NCBI GenBank assembly: GCA_963576735.1
Contig: OY755171.1
Span: 20,682,182-20,746,181, forward strand
DNA from: Bedellia somnulentella
Lineage: Eukaryota; Arthropoda; Insecta; Lepidoptera; Bedelliidae
DNA: 64,000 nt
Direction of reading: 5' to 3'
A program made the translations under genes and the position numbers. Below, piece by piece: positions 12,462-21,605 of the stretch. Within the stretch, counting starts at the first letter, position 1, and each line of letters opens with the position of its first letter. The notes below the pieces were generated by a model. The model saw only the letters and a program-made list of their open reading frames with translations. It did not search any database and was not told where the DNA came from.

Positions 12462-13067
12462 AATTAAAAATATATGCTGTTAAATTTATTCTCAATTTGA
12501 AACCTACTTTGAGCATAGCTAAAAGTGTATATATGCGTGTTTGTTAATTGTGCATTGTAGTCTTTCTCATTGTTGTGATTCGACTTAGCGTGAGCATAAG
12601 TTTCAAAAGTAGTGTAATCTTTGTATGATATTCCATTACCAAATGCTCTCTTAACAATTCGGTATGCAAATTTCTTTTTTTGTATTAACTAAATATTTTT
12701 ATTTGATATTAAACACGAATATAAAAGACTGATTTGAATACTTTTCGTTTAAAATTAGTAATTGTAAAGTTATGATTTTTTAAGATTGTTCAACTTTTGT
12801 TCTTAATGACGTCATTGATCAATAAAATCACATAACGACATGAAAATGAAACGAAATGATTAGTTAAAATGTTGCTGAATGCAACAAAAAACACAAATTT
12901 GTGATCTCAAATGATATTATTACGATATTATATTAAATAAACCTATGATTTTCAGTATTTTATTAATAAACTGCAAAAACGATTATCTTTGAAATGACAT
13001 TGAATGTCAAACACTGTTACAGTTTTTTGATAAAATAAAGTTCTTCATAGATTTGTTTGATTTCCTC
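12462..13067. other. Intergenic DNA
   Basis: AT-rich sequence without a recognisable gene or repeat. Open frames are short. Confidence 0.5.
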
Positions 13068-13326
13068 ACAGCCCATATACGTCCCCACCAAGGGGCTCGA
13101 GCCTACCCTATATAGGGAGATTTTGGCCATAGTCCACCACGCTGGCCATCTGCGGGTTGGCCGCAATCATCTTAATTTTCGGATAATCAGGTGATTAAAG
13201 CCTGCAATATCCTTCCAGACTGGGTTAAATCTTACAAAATAAATTTGTAACGTTATCACCCCCGGGAATCGAACCCGAGACCTCCGAACTTGAAACCAAG
13301 CGCTTAACCACGAGACCACGGAGGCA
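13068..13326 (-). repeat. SINE-C with intact tRNA-type promoter
   Basis: On the minus strand the head reads TGGTCTCGTGGTTAA (A-box-like) and then GGTTCGATTCC, a perfect pol III B box. The spacing and flanking GAGGTCTCG and CCCGGGGG suit a tRNA-derived head. The body continues to the typical repeat sequence with CCAGCGTGGTGGAC and ends near 13068. It is a different family from SINE-A and SINE-B, with one copy in this window. The head is not a functional tRNA gene, because the acceptor arms do not pair properly. Confidence 0.75.
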
Positions 13327-13572
13327 GTCGCACGGAGCGTTTGATTTAATTCCAAGAAAATATTGTTTAAAACCATAATATCTCAAAATAGTTTTGTAAT
13401 CAGCATCACTCTAGTAAAACTTTGCATACCGAATTAACAACAATTTACAAGACCCCAAGAACAGAGATAATATAGAACGGGTTAGTACTACCTGCTATGA
13501 ATAATAATGAAACTTTTTAATTCTATAATATACAGTTAAGGCTCTCCTTATCTTAGCAACCTTAATATAACT

Positions 13573-14160
13573 TTATCTATACCAGTAAAAAACGAATGCT
13601 AAGCCCTTTCTTGCAAATAAAAAGACATATTTTTCTTTCAACAAAAACAAAGGCTTTTGAATAAAAGGTATTAACGAACTTTTATCTTGCTGATAAGAAA
13701 TTGATAAGAAAAGTGGGTACGAGACGGTCGCAGGCTCGCGCTCCGTACCGTTTGGTTTCCACTCGAAAGCGATGCTGGCGTTTGTGGTCCCTCTTCGAAA
13801 TGCGCACCCCATCCACCTCCATTTTCTCAGTGCGATGTCAGTCACAACTGGAGTCTGCTGGCATTGGTTCCACAGGTCCACGTTCCGGATTGTCACTGGC
13901 CAGTTAATGCGGAGGATCGACCTCAGGGACTTATTAACAAAGACTTGGAGCTTATTCGTCAGCCCCTTTGTCACTCTCCACGTTTCACAGCGAAAGAGCA
14001 GAACGGATTTCACCACGGATTCGAAGAGGGAGATCTTTACACGACGGGAAAGGACATTTGACTCCCAGACAGGTATCAGTTGGACAAAGGCCGGTTTTGC
14101 CTTCCGTATCTTGCTTAGCGAGCTAGGAAAAGTTAAACTTCGGAACGAAGTTAGCGCACA
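13573..14160 (-). pseudogene. C-terminal fragment of a non-LTR reverse transcriptase
   Basis: The minus strand encodes LLFRCETWRVTKGL, then LRSILRINWPVT and LRKWRWMGCAFRR, then FEWKPNG. This order (YGCETW-like, W-P, KWRWIGH-like, WNPQG-like) is typical of the region after the catalytic domain in LINE endonuclease/reverse transcriptase proteins. Homology continues upstream on the minus strand to about 14160 (AKPAFVQLIPVW). The catalytic palm is missing, so this is a dead 5'-truncated piece. The final residues of the open frame (13573-13700) look unrelated. Confidence 0.75.
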
Positions 14161-14239
14161 AAACTTGAAATTGAATTACTTTCTAAAGTTTAATTTAATT
14201 GCCCGGTAGCCGGACTGTCTGAGACATATATTTTTTAAA

Positions 14240-15461
14240 TTAAATTCGTAATTCAAATGGTTGAAGCTTTTTTTAGGTTAACTCGCGGCTATACAACGAA
14301 ATAAAGTTTTAATTAAAGCAAATAATGTTCGAAAGAAAGAAATAATAAACTATTAAATGCACAGGAATACACACAAGTAAAAATAAAACATAGTGATAAA
14401 CAGTTATTACAAAAGAATATAAGTAAAAACTCGAACAGAAAATGAAGCCCTATGCAGTGAATTGGTCACTGGCTCAGTACGTTGCCACATATGATGATTG
14501 TACCAACCGTGGCGCTGATTTTCAGCCAGTACCATATAATTTGTTTCGACCGTGGTTTATGACTGTTTAGTTTTATCTTTTTACTCAGTTATATAACCTT
14601 AGATAAAAGATATCGACGGCCCCTATGTGAAGTATCGTAACTGCAAAACCTTAACTTTACAGGAAAGCAATTTAAAGTTAAAACTTTGATTTTAAAAGTA
14701 AATACTAACATTTTGTAAAATACAATACTTGAAATTACATGACTATTTTATACTTCATTTAATCACTTAATCTATATATATATATTGTTATACGTATATA
14801 AAAAAAAATGATATTTCATTTTTAATGATATACTTCGTCAATGTTAGGCGGCGTTTTATCGAATGTGGCAGATTCGATTTGATGATGGTAAGTGGTAATT
14901 ACAATAATATTTTTCGTCACGTTTTAACTAAAACTGGTACATTATATTTCAATGTTACATCCTCAAAATTTAAGAAAACCATGTAGTCCGATTCAGGATA
15001 CACTGCATGATCACGCCATTTTAGAGAGAAGAATTGTGATTTTTATAATTGTTCCGTTCAAAATTCGGTCTCTTTTGCTCCACTCTCGTTCCTCTTCTCG
15101 GTCCTTCATTCTTTTTAGGTATGCTGCATTGGAAACACGTCTCGTCAAAAATTGTTACATAATCATATATGTTCAACTAGAAAATGTCAGTTTATAATGA
15201 CTATTCAAGTAAATATATGAATAGACAAGGACCTGCTTCCGTAATATATGTAAATTCACTTTTAATAGTTGGCGGCAAAAATGGCGGTGAGTAATAAAAT
15301 CATTTTATGTACTTAAACCCCTTAATGAGTTATTATTCAGTTTTTTCTTCAATCCACTTTTTTAGGTGATGGTAAGCGATACTGCGCAGAAAGTGAAATA
15401 ATTCTTATTAACCTTATCAATGACCCACTTTTTAGTCTTATTAAAGTAATAATAAGTAACG
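14240..15461. other. Intergenic DNA
   Basis: No gene recognised. A TA-rich run lies at about 14773-14800. Short open frames (for example 14952-15197) show no domain features. The right edge abuts a SINE-B fragment that was split by the Penelope insertion. Confidence 0.5.
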
Positions 15462-15491
15462 TAATAACATATATCATAACATAAACGTTCA
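15462..15491 (-). repeat. SINE-B 3' end, split by Penelope insertion (left part)
   Basis: Carries the tail TCATAACATAAACGTTCA. The rest of the same SINE resumes at 16575 after the Penelope element. ATAAACGTTCA is present on both sides (15481-15491 and 16575-16585) as an 11-bp target duplication. Confidence 0.7.
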
Positions 15492-15492
15492 C

Positions 15493-15558
15493 TATAATTG
15501 AAACAACTATTGATTTTCGGATATTTTAATCGCGTGTTATTACATTATTTTTAAAGCC
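15493..15558 (-). repeat. Penelope inverted terminal repeat, left
   Basis: 66 bp, the reverse complement of 16478-16543 with no mismatch that I can see. The perfect match against an otherwise decayed surrounding suggests that it was made at insertion. Similar end pieces occur alone at about 30062 and 50050. Confidence 0.85.
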
Positions 15559-15560
15559 TG

Positions 15561-16343
15561 ATAAGGAATTCTGATAACTCAATTAGTCACACAGTTTATA
15601 GGAAACCCACCCACACTGATAGGTACCTCAATGGTGACTCACACCACCATCCATCTCAGTTAGCTACTGTTGGTAAAACTTTGTTTCAGAGAGCCAAACA
15701 TCTTTGTGACGAACACCATCTTGCTGGAGAGCTCAGTCATGTGAAACAAGTTCTTCACAACAACAAGCTGAAATTGCCCCGCCAACGTCACCGCTCCTCC
15801 GATAAACCACCTACTGTCGAAAGACTCCCTGCTACTCTACCTTTTGTAAAGGGTGTAACAGACAAAATTAGTACTGTGTTACAGCGTGCTTCCATTAAGA
15901 CCTATTTCAAGCCGCACCAAAAGATAAGTCAGTTTCTAAGACCTATCAAATGTCAGATCCCTTTACAAGATGCAGGTGTTTATAAACTAGACTGTGAGTG
16001 TGGTCTTTCATACATCGGCCAAACAAAGCGTAGTGTAGCAACTCGCGTTAGAGAACATATTGCTGATATGAAGAATAGGCGTCCTGGAAGATCTGCTTTG
16101 TGTGAACACACCTTCGATAAGCCAAACCACCACATGCGTTTTGACAAACCTACAATTCTAGCAAAAGAGAATCGATTGATACCTAGAATGATACGCGAGT
16201 CTATTGAAATAAAGAAACATCCAAACTTCAATAGAGATGATGGTTGGCAATTACCACCTGCTTGGAACCCGATCATTAGCACAACTAAGCGAGGGAAGAA
16301 CACTAGCAAGACTCCAGATAACATTAGCTCTTTTTGTACATAG
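15561..16343 (+). CDS. Penelope-like protein, C-terminal half with GIY-YIG endonuclease
   Basis: Open from the left terminal repeat to the stop at 16343; the N-terminus is lost, so the first ATG at 15681 is internal. Upstream of it the frame encodes VYRKPTHTDRYLN, a motif at the end of Penelope reverse transcriptases. The endonuclease core is GVYKLDCECGLSYIGQTKR (the GIY..YIG pair appears as GVY..YIG), followed by the conserved Arg and the RVREH segment. This nuclease nicks target DNA for insertion. The frame is intact across the EN domain, so decay is slight, but the catalytic reverse transcriptase palm is absent and the copy cannot be autonomous. Confidence 0.85.
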   Translation: MRNSDNSISHTVYRKPTHTDRYLNGDSHHHPSQLATVGKTLFQRAKHLCDEHHLAGELSHVKQVLHNNKLKLPRQRHRSSDKPPTVERLPATLPFVKGVTDKISTVLQRASIKTYFKPHQKISQFLRPIKCQIPLQDAGVYKLDCECGLSYIGQTKRSVATRVREHIADMKNRRPGRSALCEHTFDKPNHHMRFDKPTILAKENRLIPRMIRESIEIKKHPNFNRDDGWQLPPAWNPIISTTKRGKNTSKTPDNISSFCT

Positions 16344-16439
16344 CAAATATTAAACGCAAATGTAACTTAAAATTTTATGAAGGTAGTTAGTATTAATAAT
16401 TTTATAGTACTGTATAATGACAAATAACACCTCAGTCTT

Positions 16440-16480
16440 CCCGTGACCATGATAACTGAAAAGTTTTCGAAACGTCGGGC
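16440..16480 (+). ncRNA. Hammerhead-like motif beside the Penelope inverted repeat
   Basis: CCC (16440-16442), GTGACCA (16443-16449), a weak GAAAA..TTTTC stem, GAAACGTC (16469-16476), then GGG (16477-16479). The flanking CCC/GGG can pair as stem I. The predicted cleavage point after GTC falls within one base of the start of the 66-bp inverted repeat. Stem II is poor here and better at 6358-6400. Hammerhead motifs at Penelope ends are known, but this version of the core is unusual, so activity is an inference. Confidence 0.4.
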
Positions 16481-16543
16481 TTTAAAAATAATGTAATAAC
16501 ACGCGATTAAAATATCCGAAAATCAATAGTTGTTTCAATTATA
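16478..16543 (+). repeat. Penelope inverted terminal repeat, right
   Basis: Right partner of 15493-15558. It starts GGCTTTAAAAATAATG and ends GTTTCAATTATA. It directly follows the hammerhead-like motif. Confidence 0.85.
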
Positions 16544-16574
16544 ATGTGCAATCGTGAAAATCTTAGAAAATACT

Positions 16575-16650
16575 ATAAACGTTCACGCCGAATATCCCCG
16601 AAGGGGTTGGCAGAGGTACTAATACTTCTGAACATAACGTGACTTTTCTA
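16575..16650 (-). repeat. SINE-B 3' part, split by Penelope insertion (right part)
   Basis: Continues from the target duplication with CGCCGAATATCCCCGAAGGG and GGCAGAGGTACTAA, the reverse of the SINE-B 3' half. Homology fades near 16650. Confidence 0.7.
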
Positions 16651-16963
16651 GCTAGCGTAATTGCGTTTCTGCTACAAATTTTGTTAAACACGCTGTTACA
16701 CTTTTACCTTATGATTTGGGATATTTTAGGATCCTTATAAAACCTCATAGCGGATTTTTCATCTAATATATTATATCATTCCAAACCTTAGATATTTGAA
16801 AAATATCGATATCGCTGCGAAACTAGGAGGAGCCACTAGTGAATTTGTATTGCCTTCATTATCGCACTATGACACTCTGTGCACCACAACTAAATTTTAT
16901 ATAACTTGAATTATTTCCTGATTTTGTGACGAGCCCGTTTCATATTGACATACTTTGTTTCAG

Positions 16964-17051
16964 AATGTTTCAATCCTAGTAGTGCTGCTGTACAGTTGGA
17001 GAATAGGTGTCAATACTGAAAGGTATAGAGAATTGGATGACGTTTACTATG
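16964..17051 (+). pseudogene. Duplicate of exon 2 of the four-helix gene
   Basis: 88 nt, the same length and phase as exon 2 at 5376-5463, with intact acceptor (TTTCAG) and donor (GTACGT). It encodes NVSILVVLLYSWRIGVN and then ERYRELDDVYYG, differing at only a couple of residues. I found no exon 1 upstream and no exon 3 downstream, so it cannot form a complete gene here. It belongs with the exon 5 relic at 19873 and the exon 6 relic at 20433 as one broken paralogue. Confidence 0.75.
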
Positions 17052-17261
17052 GTACGTATAAATATCTGCCCATGTTTTCTAGAGAATAGAATTTAATAGA
17101 CTAATCAACATTACATTGCAAATGAAATTATTTTACAGACAATTCTCAAAATAGTATACGGTAGTCACGGTACGGTTTTCTTTTACATCATTTAAAATTA
17201 TCAAACTGTAATGTTGTTATCTGATCTCTGGTTACCTCGAATTGCATAAATGTCTGAATTA

Positions 17262-17520
17262 CCGTGTAGTGTCGGCTTAGAATAACACCACCCCATTTCC
17301 TACGGTGAGTGTACGTAAGAGGCGACTAACGGTATTGGGGCTTTTAAGGCTTTTTTGGGCGATGTGGTTGTAGATACATCACCAACAACCTTTATTCCAC
17401 CATCTCTTCCCCACGCAACTTCCAAAAATGGCTGAGCAATTTTTGATTCCTTAGCTCTGGCTACCCCTTAAAGGGATTCATAGCCGTGAGTATAAGTATG
17501 TATGTATGTATATATGTATG
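17262..17520 (+). repeat. SINE-A copy
   Basis: Head CCGTGTAGTGTCGGCTTAG, B-box-like region altered (GGTTGTAGATA), tail (TATG)n to 17520. It lies in what would be intron 2 of the broken paralogue. Confidence 0.8.
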
Positions 17521-17890
17521 CTAGTTAGCATTCTTTACTAAAACGTAACTTATCTATAAAGACTTTCTTCCTTTTCTTAAAATACTTAATGCTAAAATTG
17601 GTGGGTGAGTATTCACTTCTGCGTTACTTTTTTGAAGGATTAAATCATATTGTAACTAATAATAAATTGTGAAATATTAATCTATAGCAATTTTATTATT
17701 TCAATTATAAGTTCATGCGTCTCAGTACCTTCCTCCAGAAGGACGTGCGTGTGCGCTCATTTATTGGTGAGTTATTACGTTCATGGAGTCCACGGGACTC
17801 CACCAGAGCGTTTGTGTAACTTTTTCACTAATTTCGTAACTTTGTATTTTTGTAGTTTTATGATACAATTTCTTCTTTTTAGGCTACAAA

Positions 17891-18049
17891 ATGGCGTCCA
17901 GTAGACAAATAGTGAATTTAGACCAACCAGATGCTGAATCTATTATACTGGGATGGCTAAACGATGAAAATTTGGAGTCTGACAATGAATCTGAACCGTC
18001 GCAAGTGCCTCAAAATATGCCTGCGGAATTGCTCTCTCAAATTGCCTAG
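17891..18049 (+). pseudogene. piggyBac transposase N-terminus
   Basis: 52 codons starting MASSRQIVNLDQPDAES, followed by an acidic stretch (DNESEPS) and a stop. Acidic N-termini of this kind precede the DDE domain in piggyBac-family transposases. The frame runs into the deletion junction near 18041 and ends at TAG (18047-18049). It is in a different frame from the C-terminal part. Confidence 0.65.
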
Positions 18050-18191
18050 AAACCAAAGAAAATATTGTCACATATGTCTCTCACGCCTAAAGAGAAAGAC
18101 TGTATATTTATGTCATAGCTGTAAGAAGCCAGTATGTTTAGGCTGTACTAGAAAAATATGTACCCATTGTGTTGCCACAACTAGAGATTAA
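18042..18191 (+). pseudogene. piggyBac transposase C-terminal cysteine-rich domain
   Basis: 49 residues with regularly spaced CxxC pairs: YCHIC, LCHSC, VCLGC and ICTHC. This is the zinc-binding, RING-like C-terminal domain known from piggyBac transposases, where it helps bind the transposon ends. It ends at TAA 18189-18191. It directly follows, out of frame, the N-terminal remnant, so about a whole DDE domain has been deleted between them. Confidence 0.75.
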
Positions 18192-18839
18192 CTGCTGCAC
18201 GTTTTTTATTTTTATATGAAACACTTACCTTGTTTTTTAATTTCTAAAATTTCATTATTATTATTTTCATTATTATTCATAAGTAAAAGTTAAAATATAC
18301 TTTAGTTTATATTTTTAATGGTAGCCAGAAGTTGGCACTACTTTTTGTTAGTCTAATTCAGAAGATAATTTTGTTTTCGTTGTTAAAAACTTAAATGATT
18401 ATATATACCAAAGTCTGATTTAAAAGTCTAAGTGTATTAATTGATATTAAAATAAAATACCTAATTTTGTTACTATTTGTAAATGTTGTTTTATTTAAAC
18501 CAAAAAATTGTTAGTGGAGTCCCTTGGACTCCACCAGATAAATTAGAGTATATTTAGGCACCAGATTAACTGAGGGTTAACCAAACTATGTCTTACAAAC
18601 ACAGCAAAAGACACTAAATGAAGACTGTTTCCCGGTAGTTATGAAATACAGGAGTGCAAAAGGCCACTACAATAAATAATACATTTGAAATATATTAATT
18701 CATTGGAAAATATATTACCTAAACTTGCATCCGTGTATTTGACTTAAAAATCACGCATCTATACCCTTTTAGTTATGCTCGAAGTATGTGTTAAATTGAT
18801 AGTGATAAAACAACAAATTATAATCACATTACATACTCT

Positions 18840-19168
18840 AAATGATTCATAAATCAATCACTTTAAGAGTAACATGTGTGCTCGATCAATCAAACTTCAA
18901 TAGCACTTAAGTACTCCGCCTTGGTCATCAGCTATCGCTTGCAAATTGACTTAACATGGATAAACTTCCTGAAACACGAATACCGTAATACACAACAAAT
19001 TGTTGATTAAAGGTAAAATGTATACTGTAATTTGCCGACTTTGAAAAGTAGATAGATAATTAAATTAAGAAAATAGAAAACCGTGGCGAGGGATTTCTAA
19101 GTCTAAACTTCAGGCAACCTTCGATTAGGGATTTGATGGCGTGAAAATAGTTTGGTGAAAAAGTAAGG
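18840..19168 (+). repeat. Segment shared, inverted, with 11770-12090
   Basis: Contains GATTCATAAATCAATCAC, CTTAAGTACTCCGCCTTGG and TGGATAAACTTCCTG in the same order as the minus strand of 12090-11770. The match stops at 19168, where GC-rich sequence begins. In the broken paralogue this lies where the intron before exon 4 should be. Confidence 0.75.
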
Positions 19169-19510
19169 GCCGGCGCTGACTGCCGGCATGGCACAGGATG
19201 GCACGGTAAGTTCTGCTGCAGCATTCCGAAGGATAACACGGCCTTCCGCGGCATGCCGTGGCATGACACGGAAAATAACTCCGCGCATGTTCAAAGTCAG
19301 TTGTGTTCATAATAATTGACTGGGATTTAGTATTTAACGTATTATACACTCCTACCCTTGCCCTCCCCCGCGCGGCGAACGGACTGCGCCGCGTACTGGC
19401 GGCCCGTGTCATGCGCGTGCGTCTCGCGAGATGCAGCAGTACGCCGCGGCATCCCGTGGCATGCTTTGGCACGTTCTGTCCTACCGCGGCCTCCCTCGGC
19501 ATCGTTGTGT
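19169..19510. repeat. GC-rich insertion with repeated GGCATGCCGTGGCA-like boxes
   Basis: Abruptly GC-rich compared with the surrounding DNA. Boxes such as CCGCGGCATGCCGTGGCATG (19247-19266) and CCGCGGCATCCCGTGGCATG (19444-19463) recur. CAGCA and GGCAC blocks on the left are roughly mirrored on the right, which suggests a decayed foldback element. Its left edge interrupts the homology with 11770-12090, so it is an insertion. Long open frames here are a consequence of GC content. Confidence 0.5.
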
Positions 19511-19872
19511 CAAAATAAAGTAACATCAATTCTATACTAATGGTTATAAGATTAAAAATGTGTATATCAGTACCGAAATCCTTTGCCATGACAAGTCAAT
19601 GAAATACTTGTACTAACACGGGCCAAGTTTTGAATTAAAATGTTTTATTTATGTGTAGCTGCTTGAACTGAGTTTTGTCTAGTCAAGAGATAATATTTTG
19701 CAAAGGTGCATTCATTAATTTGCTGACAATGATTATGCTTATGCAACAAAAAAAAATGCATTTTTTTCTACAAAAAAGGGTTGCATTGTAGAATCCAACA
19801 AAAATAGTTCCAAAATGTTGAATTCATTTATTTTACTGTTATCAAAATACCTACATTTTTTTTTTATTACAG

Positions 19873-19932
19873 CAATTTCACGCCATCTGCACAGCTGAGA
19901 TATCATTTTTAATACCAAGAGTAATGCTTAAT
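19873..19932 (+). pseudogene. Duplicate of exon 5 of the four-helix gene
   Basis: 60 nt between TTACAG and GTAAGT, the same length and phase as exon 5 at 7108-7167. It encodes QFHAICTAEISFLIPRVMLN against QFDAICKAEITFLLPRIVLN, so changes are mostly conservative. This copy also helps fix the acceptor of the original exon at CAG|CAA. It is part of the broken paralogue with 16964 and 20433. Confidence 0.75.
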
Positions 19933-20106
19933 GTAAGTAAATTCGGAGTTTTCAATATATTTTTTGCATGTTTTTGTGTACACCTAGTATTTATTTTGTA
20001 AATAATGGATTATTATCACTATACGACAACCACTCAACATCCCTTGCGTCTATGGGTAAAAAAGATTTAGTAGAAATAATGTCTTTGTGAATTGTACGAA
20101 ATAGTT

Positions 20107-20395
20107 AAACATAGAGAGGATGGATGAAAATAAAGTAGCGAAAGAGATATATAGAGCCAATGTGGATGGGATTGTTAGTAGAGGACGGCCTCGTAGAACG
20201 TTTCTTGAACAGATAGAAAACGTTCTTATAAAGCCGGGGGTCCGAAGAGAGAAGAATAAAAGAGCATGTATGAGAAGAATAATGAATGTAAGGAAAGCAA
20301 GAGAGGTTTGTCAAGATCGTACTAAGTGGCGATCGATAGTCTCTGCCTACCCCAATGGGAATAATGGGCGTGAGTATAAGTAAGTAAGTAAGTAG
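20107..20395 (+). pseudogene. LINE reverse transcriptase C-terminal fragment
   Basis: The plus strand encodes GRPRRTFLEQIENVL, then RACMRRIMNVRKAREVCQD and RTKWRSIVSAYPNGNNG. GRPR..WL and DR..WR patterns mark the C-terminal tail of many non-LTR reverse transcriptases. It is closely related to 7683-7830 and ends in a (TAAG)n run at 20380-20395. It lies between the exon 5 and exon 6 relics and probably removed the start of exon 6. Confidence 0.65.
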
Positions 20396-20432
20396 GTTAA
20401 ACGTTGTTTTCTTTTCAAACAAAAACTGTGAG

Positions 20433-20560
20433 ACTAGTGTCTCGGCAAGAACTTGTTCCTTCCCAAATTTTCAAAGTTTTGTTAAGACAATTATGAATAC
20501 AAGCAACCTACCGAATTGAAGAAAGAACTGTGAGGTCTGCTGAACAAAAGAACATATTTT
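20433..20560 (+). pseudogene. Decayed remnant of exon 6 of the four-helix gene
   Basis: CAAGAACTTGTTCCTTCCC, TTTTCAAAG and ATGAATACAAGCAAC align in order with the 3' half of exon 6 at about 8060-8160. Indels break the frame, and the 5' half of the exon is absent. It completes the picture of a dead paralogue on the plus strand. Confidence 0.55.
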
Positions 20561-21369
20561 TTGCGATATGTATTGTTAAACGAAGATATACTGCATCATT
20601 CGTTTTCATTGGCGAAAAATAAGTTTAATCAAAAATAATCTTTGACGATTGATATGTAATAAAAACAATGATGTCATCACAAACAAGCCAATAGAGATTA
20701 TATACGCAATTTCAATTAACGCCACTTTATTAACTCTTTGAAGCGGAAATTGGTTTTCATAAAACCGTTTTTGTTTACAAAGAAGGACGTAATCCTGGCT
20801 CGGTTTTGAATCAATTACAATTTATTAAGTTTGTGTATATTGCAGAACAATGTAATCAATAATGATTAAATGTTAATATCACTCGTTATGTCCTCGCTTA
20901 GTAAAATAATAAAAAATACATATACAAAAACAACACACACACACACACACACGCACACATATACACACACATGCACATACACACACCCTTGAGATATCGT
21001 GGATCCAAAACAATTTTGCTTTTAATATTGTTGTTAATATATATTTTATTTCCTCTTAAAATTGTATGTATTTGTTAGAGTTACTAGCTATAAAAAAAAA
21101 TGTGTTGAAAATCAAATGTAACGTAAAAACAAGATTATTGTTAGATATGTTTTCTGTACATCTGTGAACATCTGTTATTGGCCTTACTTGATTTCTATTA
21201 TTAACTGTGTATTATTACTTATGTCGCTGTTGATGTTCCTAATAAAAAATAAATTAATAAATAGAAAGTGTATTGTTAGTTTGAATAGTAAAACATAACA
21301 TATCAATTACTTTAGGAGACAATAATCAAATTTCATTTTTTGAAATTGAAGCTACCGACAAGGAGTAAA
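20561..21369. other. 3' side of the broken paralogue, with a CA microsatellite
   Basis: No gene. A (CA)n run with interruptions lies at about 20932-20988. The remainder is AT-rich. Confidence 0.5.
20932..20988. repeat. (CA)n microsatellite
   Basis: A run of CA repeats interrupted by GCACACAT, TACACACACAT and GCACATACA units. Confidence 0.9.
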
Positions 21370-21500
21370 AGGTTAGATGTGGATCTTTAAATATATGTTC
21401 ATATTTTATTATTGCGACTTTTATTTCTTCTGTATTTTTTTTTCTAAAAAGTCAATAACAAAGCATAGAGTAACTTCCTACCCCGAGTAGGAACGCAACC
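21370..21500 (+). repeat. Copy of the 3' flank of the four-helix gene
   Basis: Aligns with about 8360-8500: GTTAGATGTGGATCTTT against ACTAGATGTGTATCTTT, and later AGAGTAACTTCCTACC and AGTAGGAACGCAAC against AGAGTAACCCATTAC and AGTAGAAACGCAAC. This shows that the duplication included DNA well beyond the last exon. Confidence 0.65.
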
Positions 21501-21605
21501 TGATTAAAACATAGTCATTCAAATCATATAAGCATGATAGTGTTTCTGTTAATATTTAATAATCAGATAAATAAAATTTTGTATGAGTATATGTATGTAT
21601 GTATG

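Larger units (their letters stand above)
15492..16574 (+). mobile_element. Truncated Penelope-like element with inverted terminal pieces
   Basis: Delimited by an 11-bp target duplication (ATAAACGTTCA). It contains the end of a reverse transcriptase, a GIY-YIG endonuclease frame, a 3' UTR with a hammerhead-like motif, and a 66-bp perfect inverted repeat at its two ends (15493-15558 and 16478-16543). Penelope elements are known to have terminal repeats in direct or inverted arrangement and to carry GIY-YIG domains and hammerhead motifs. The element is 5' truncated, since the reading frame begins right at the left inverted repeat. It landed inside an older SINE-B. Confidence 0.8.
17716..18576 (+). 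mobile_element. Internally deleted piggyBac-like transposon
   Basis: The right end reads, from outside inwards, TTAA then CCCTCAGTTAATCTGG, fitting piggyBac ends (TTAA target, CCC-starting repeat); the TTAA is at 18577-18580. A palindrome with GGAGTCC..GGACTCC occurs near each end (about 17794-17817 and 18514-18537). The left terminal repeat is degraded or missing, so its edge is approximate. Between the ends lie the N-terminal and C-terminal parts of a transposase with the whole catalytic middle gone. Confidence 0.75.

Noticed and set aside
13238..13326. tRNA-like sequence with a perfect B box
   Set aside because: Acceptor arms do not pair and the sequence continues into a SINE body, so it is the head of SINE-C and not a tRNA gene.
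13772..14209. 145-codon plus-strand frame
   Set aside because: Shadow of the minus-strand LINE fragment, whose residues match a known family while this frame matches nothing.
19125..19589. 154-codon minus-strand frame with Arg-rich content
   Set aside because: Stops are rare because of the GC-rich insertion; there is no domain, and the frame runs out into flanking AT-rich DNA on both sides.
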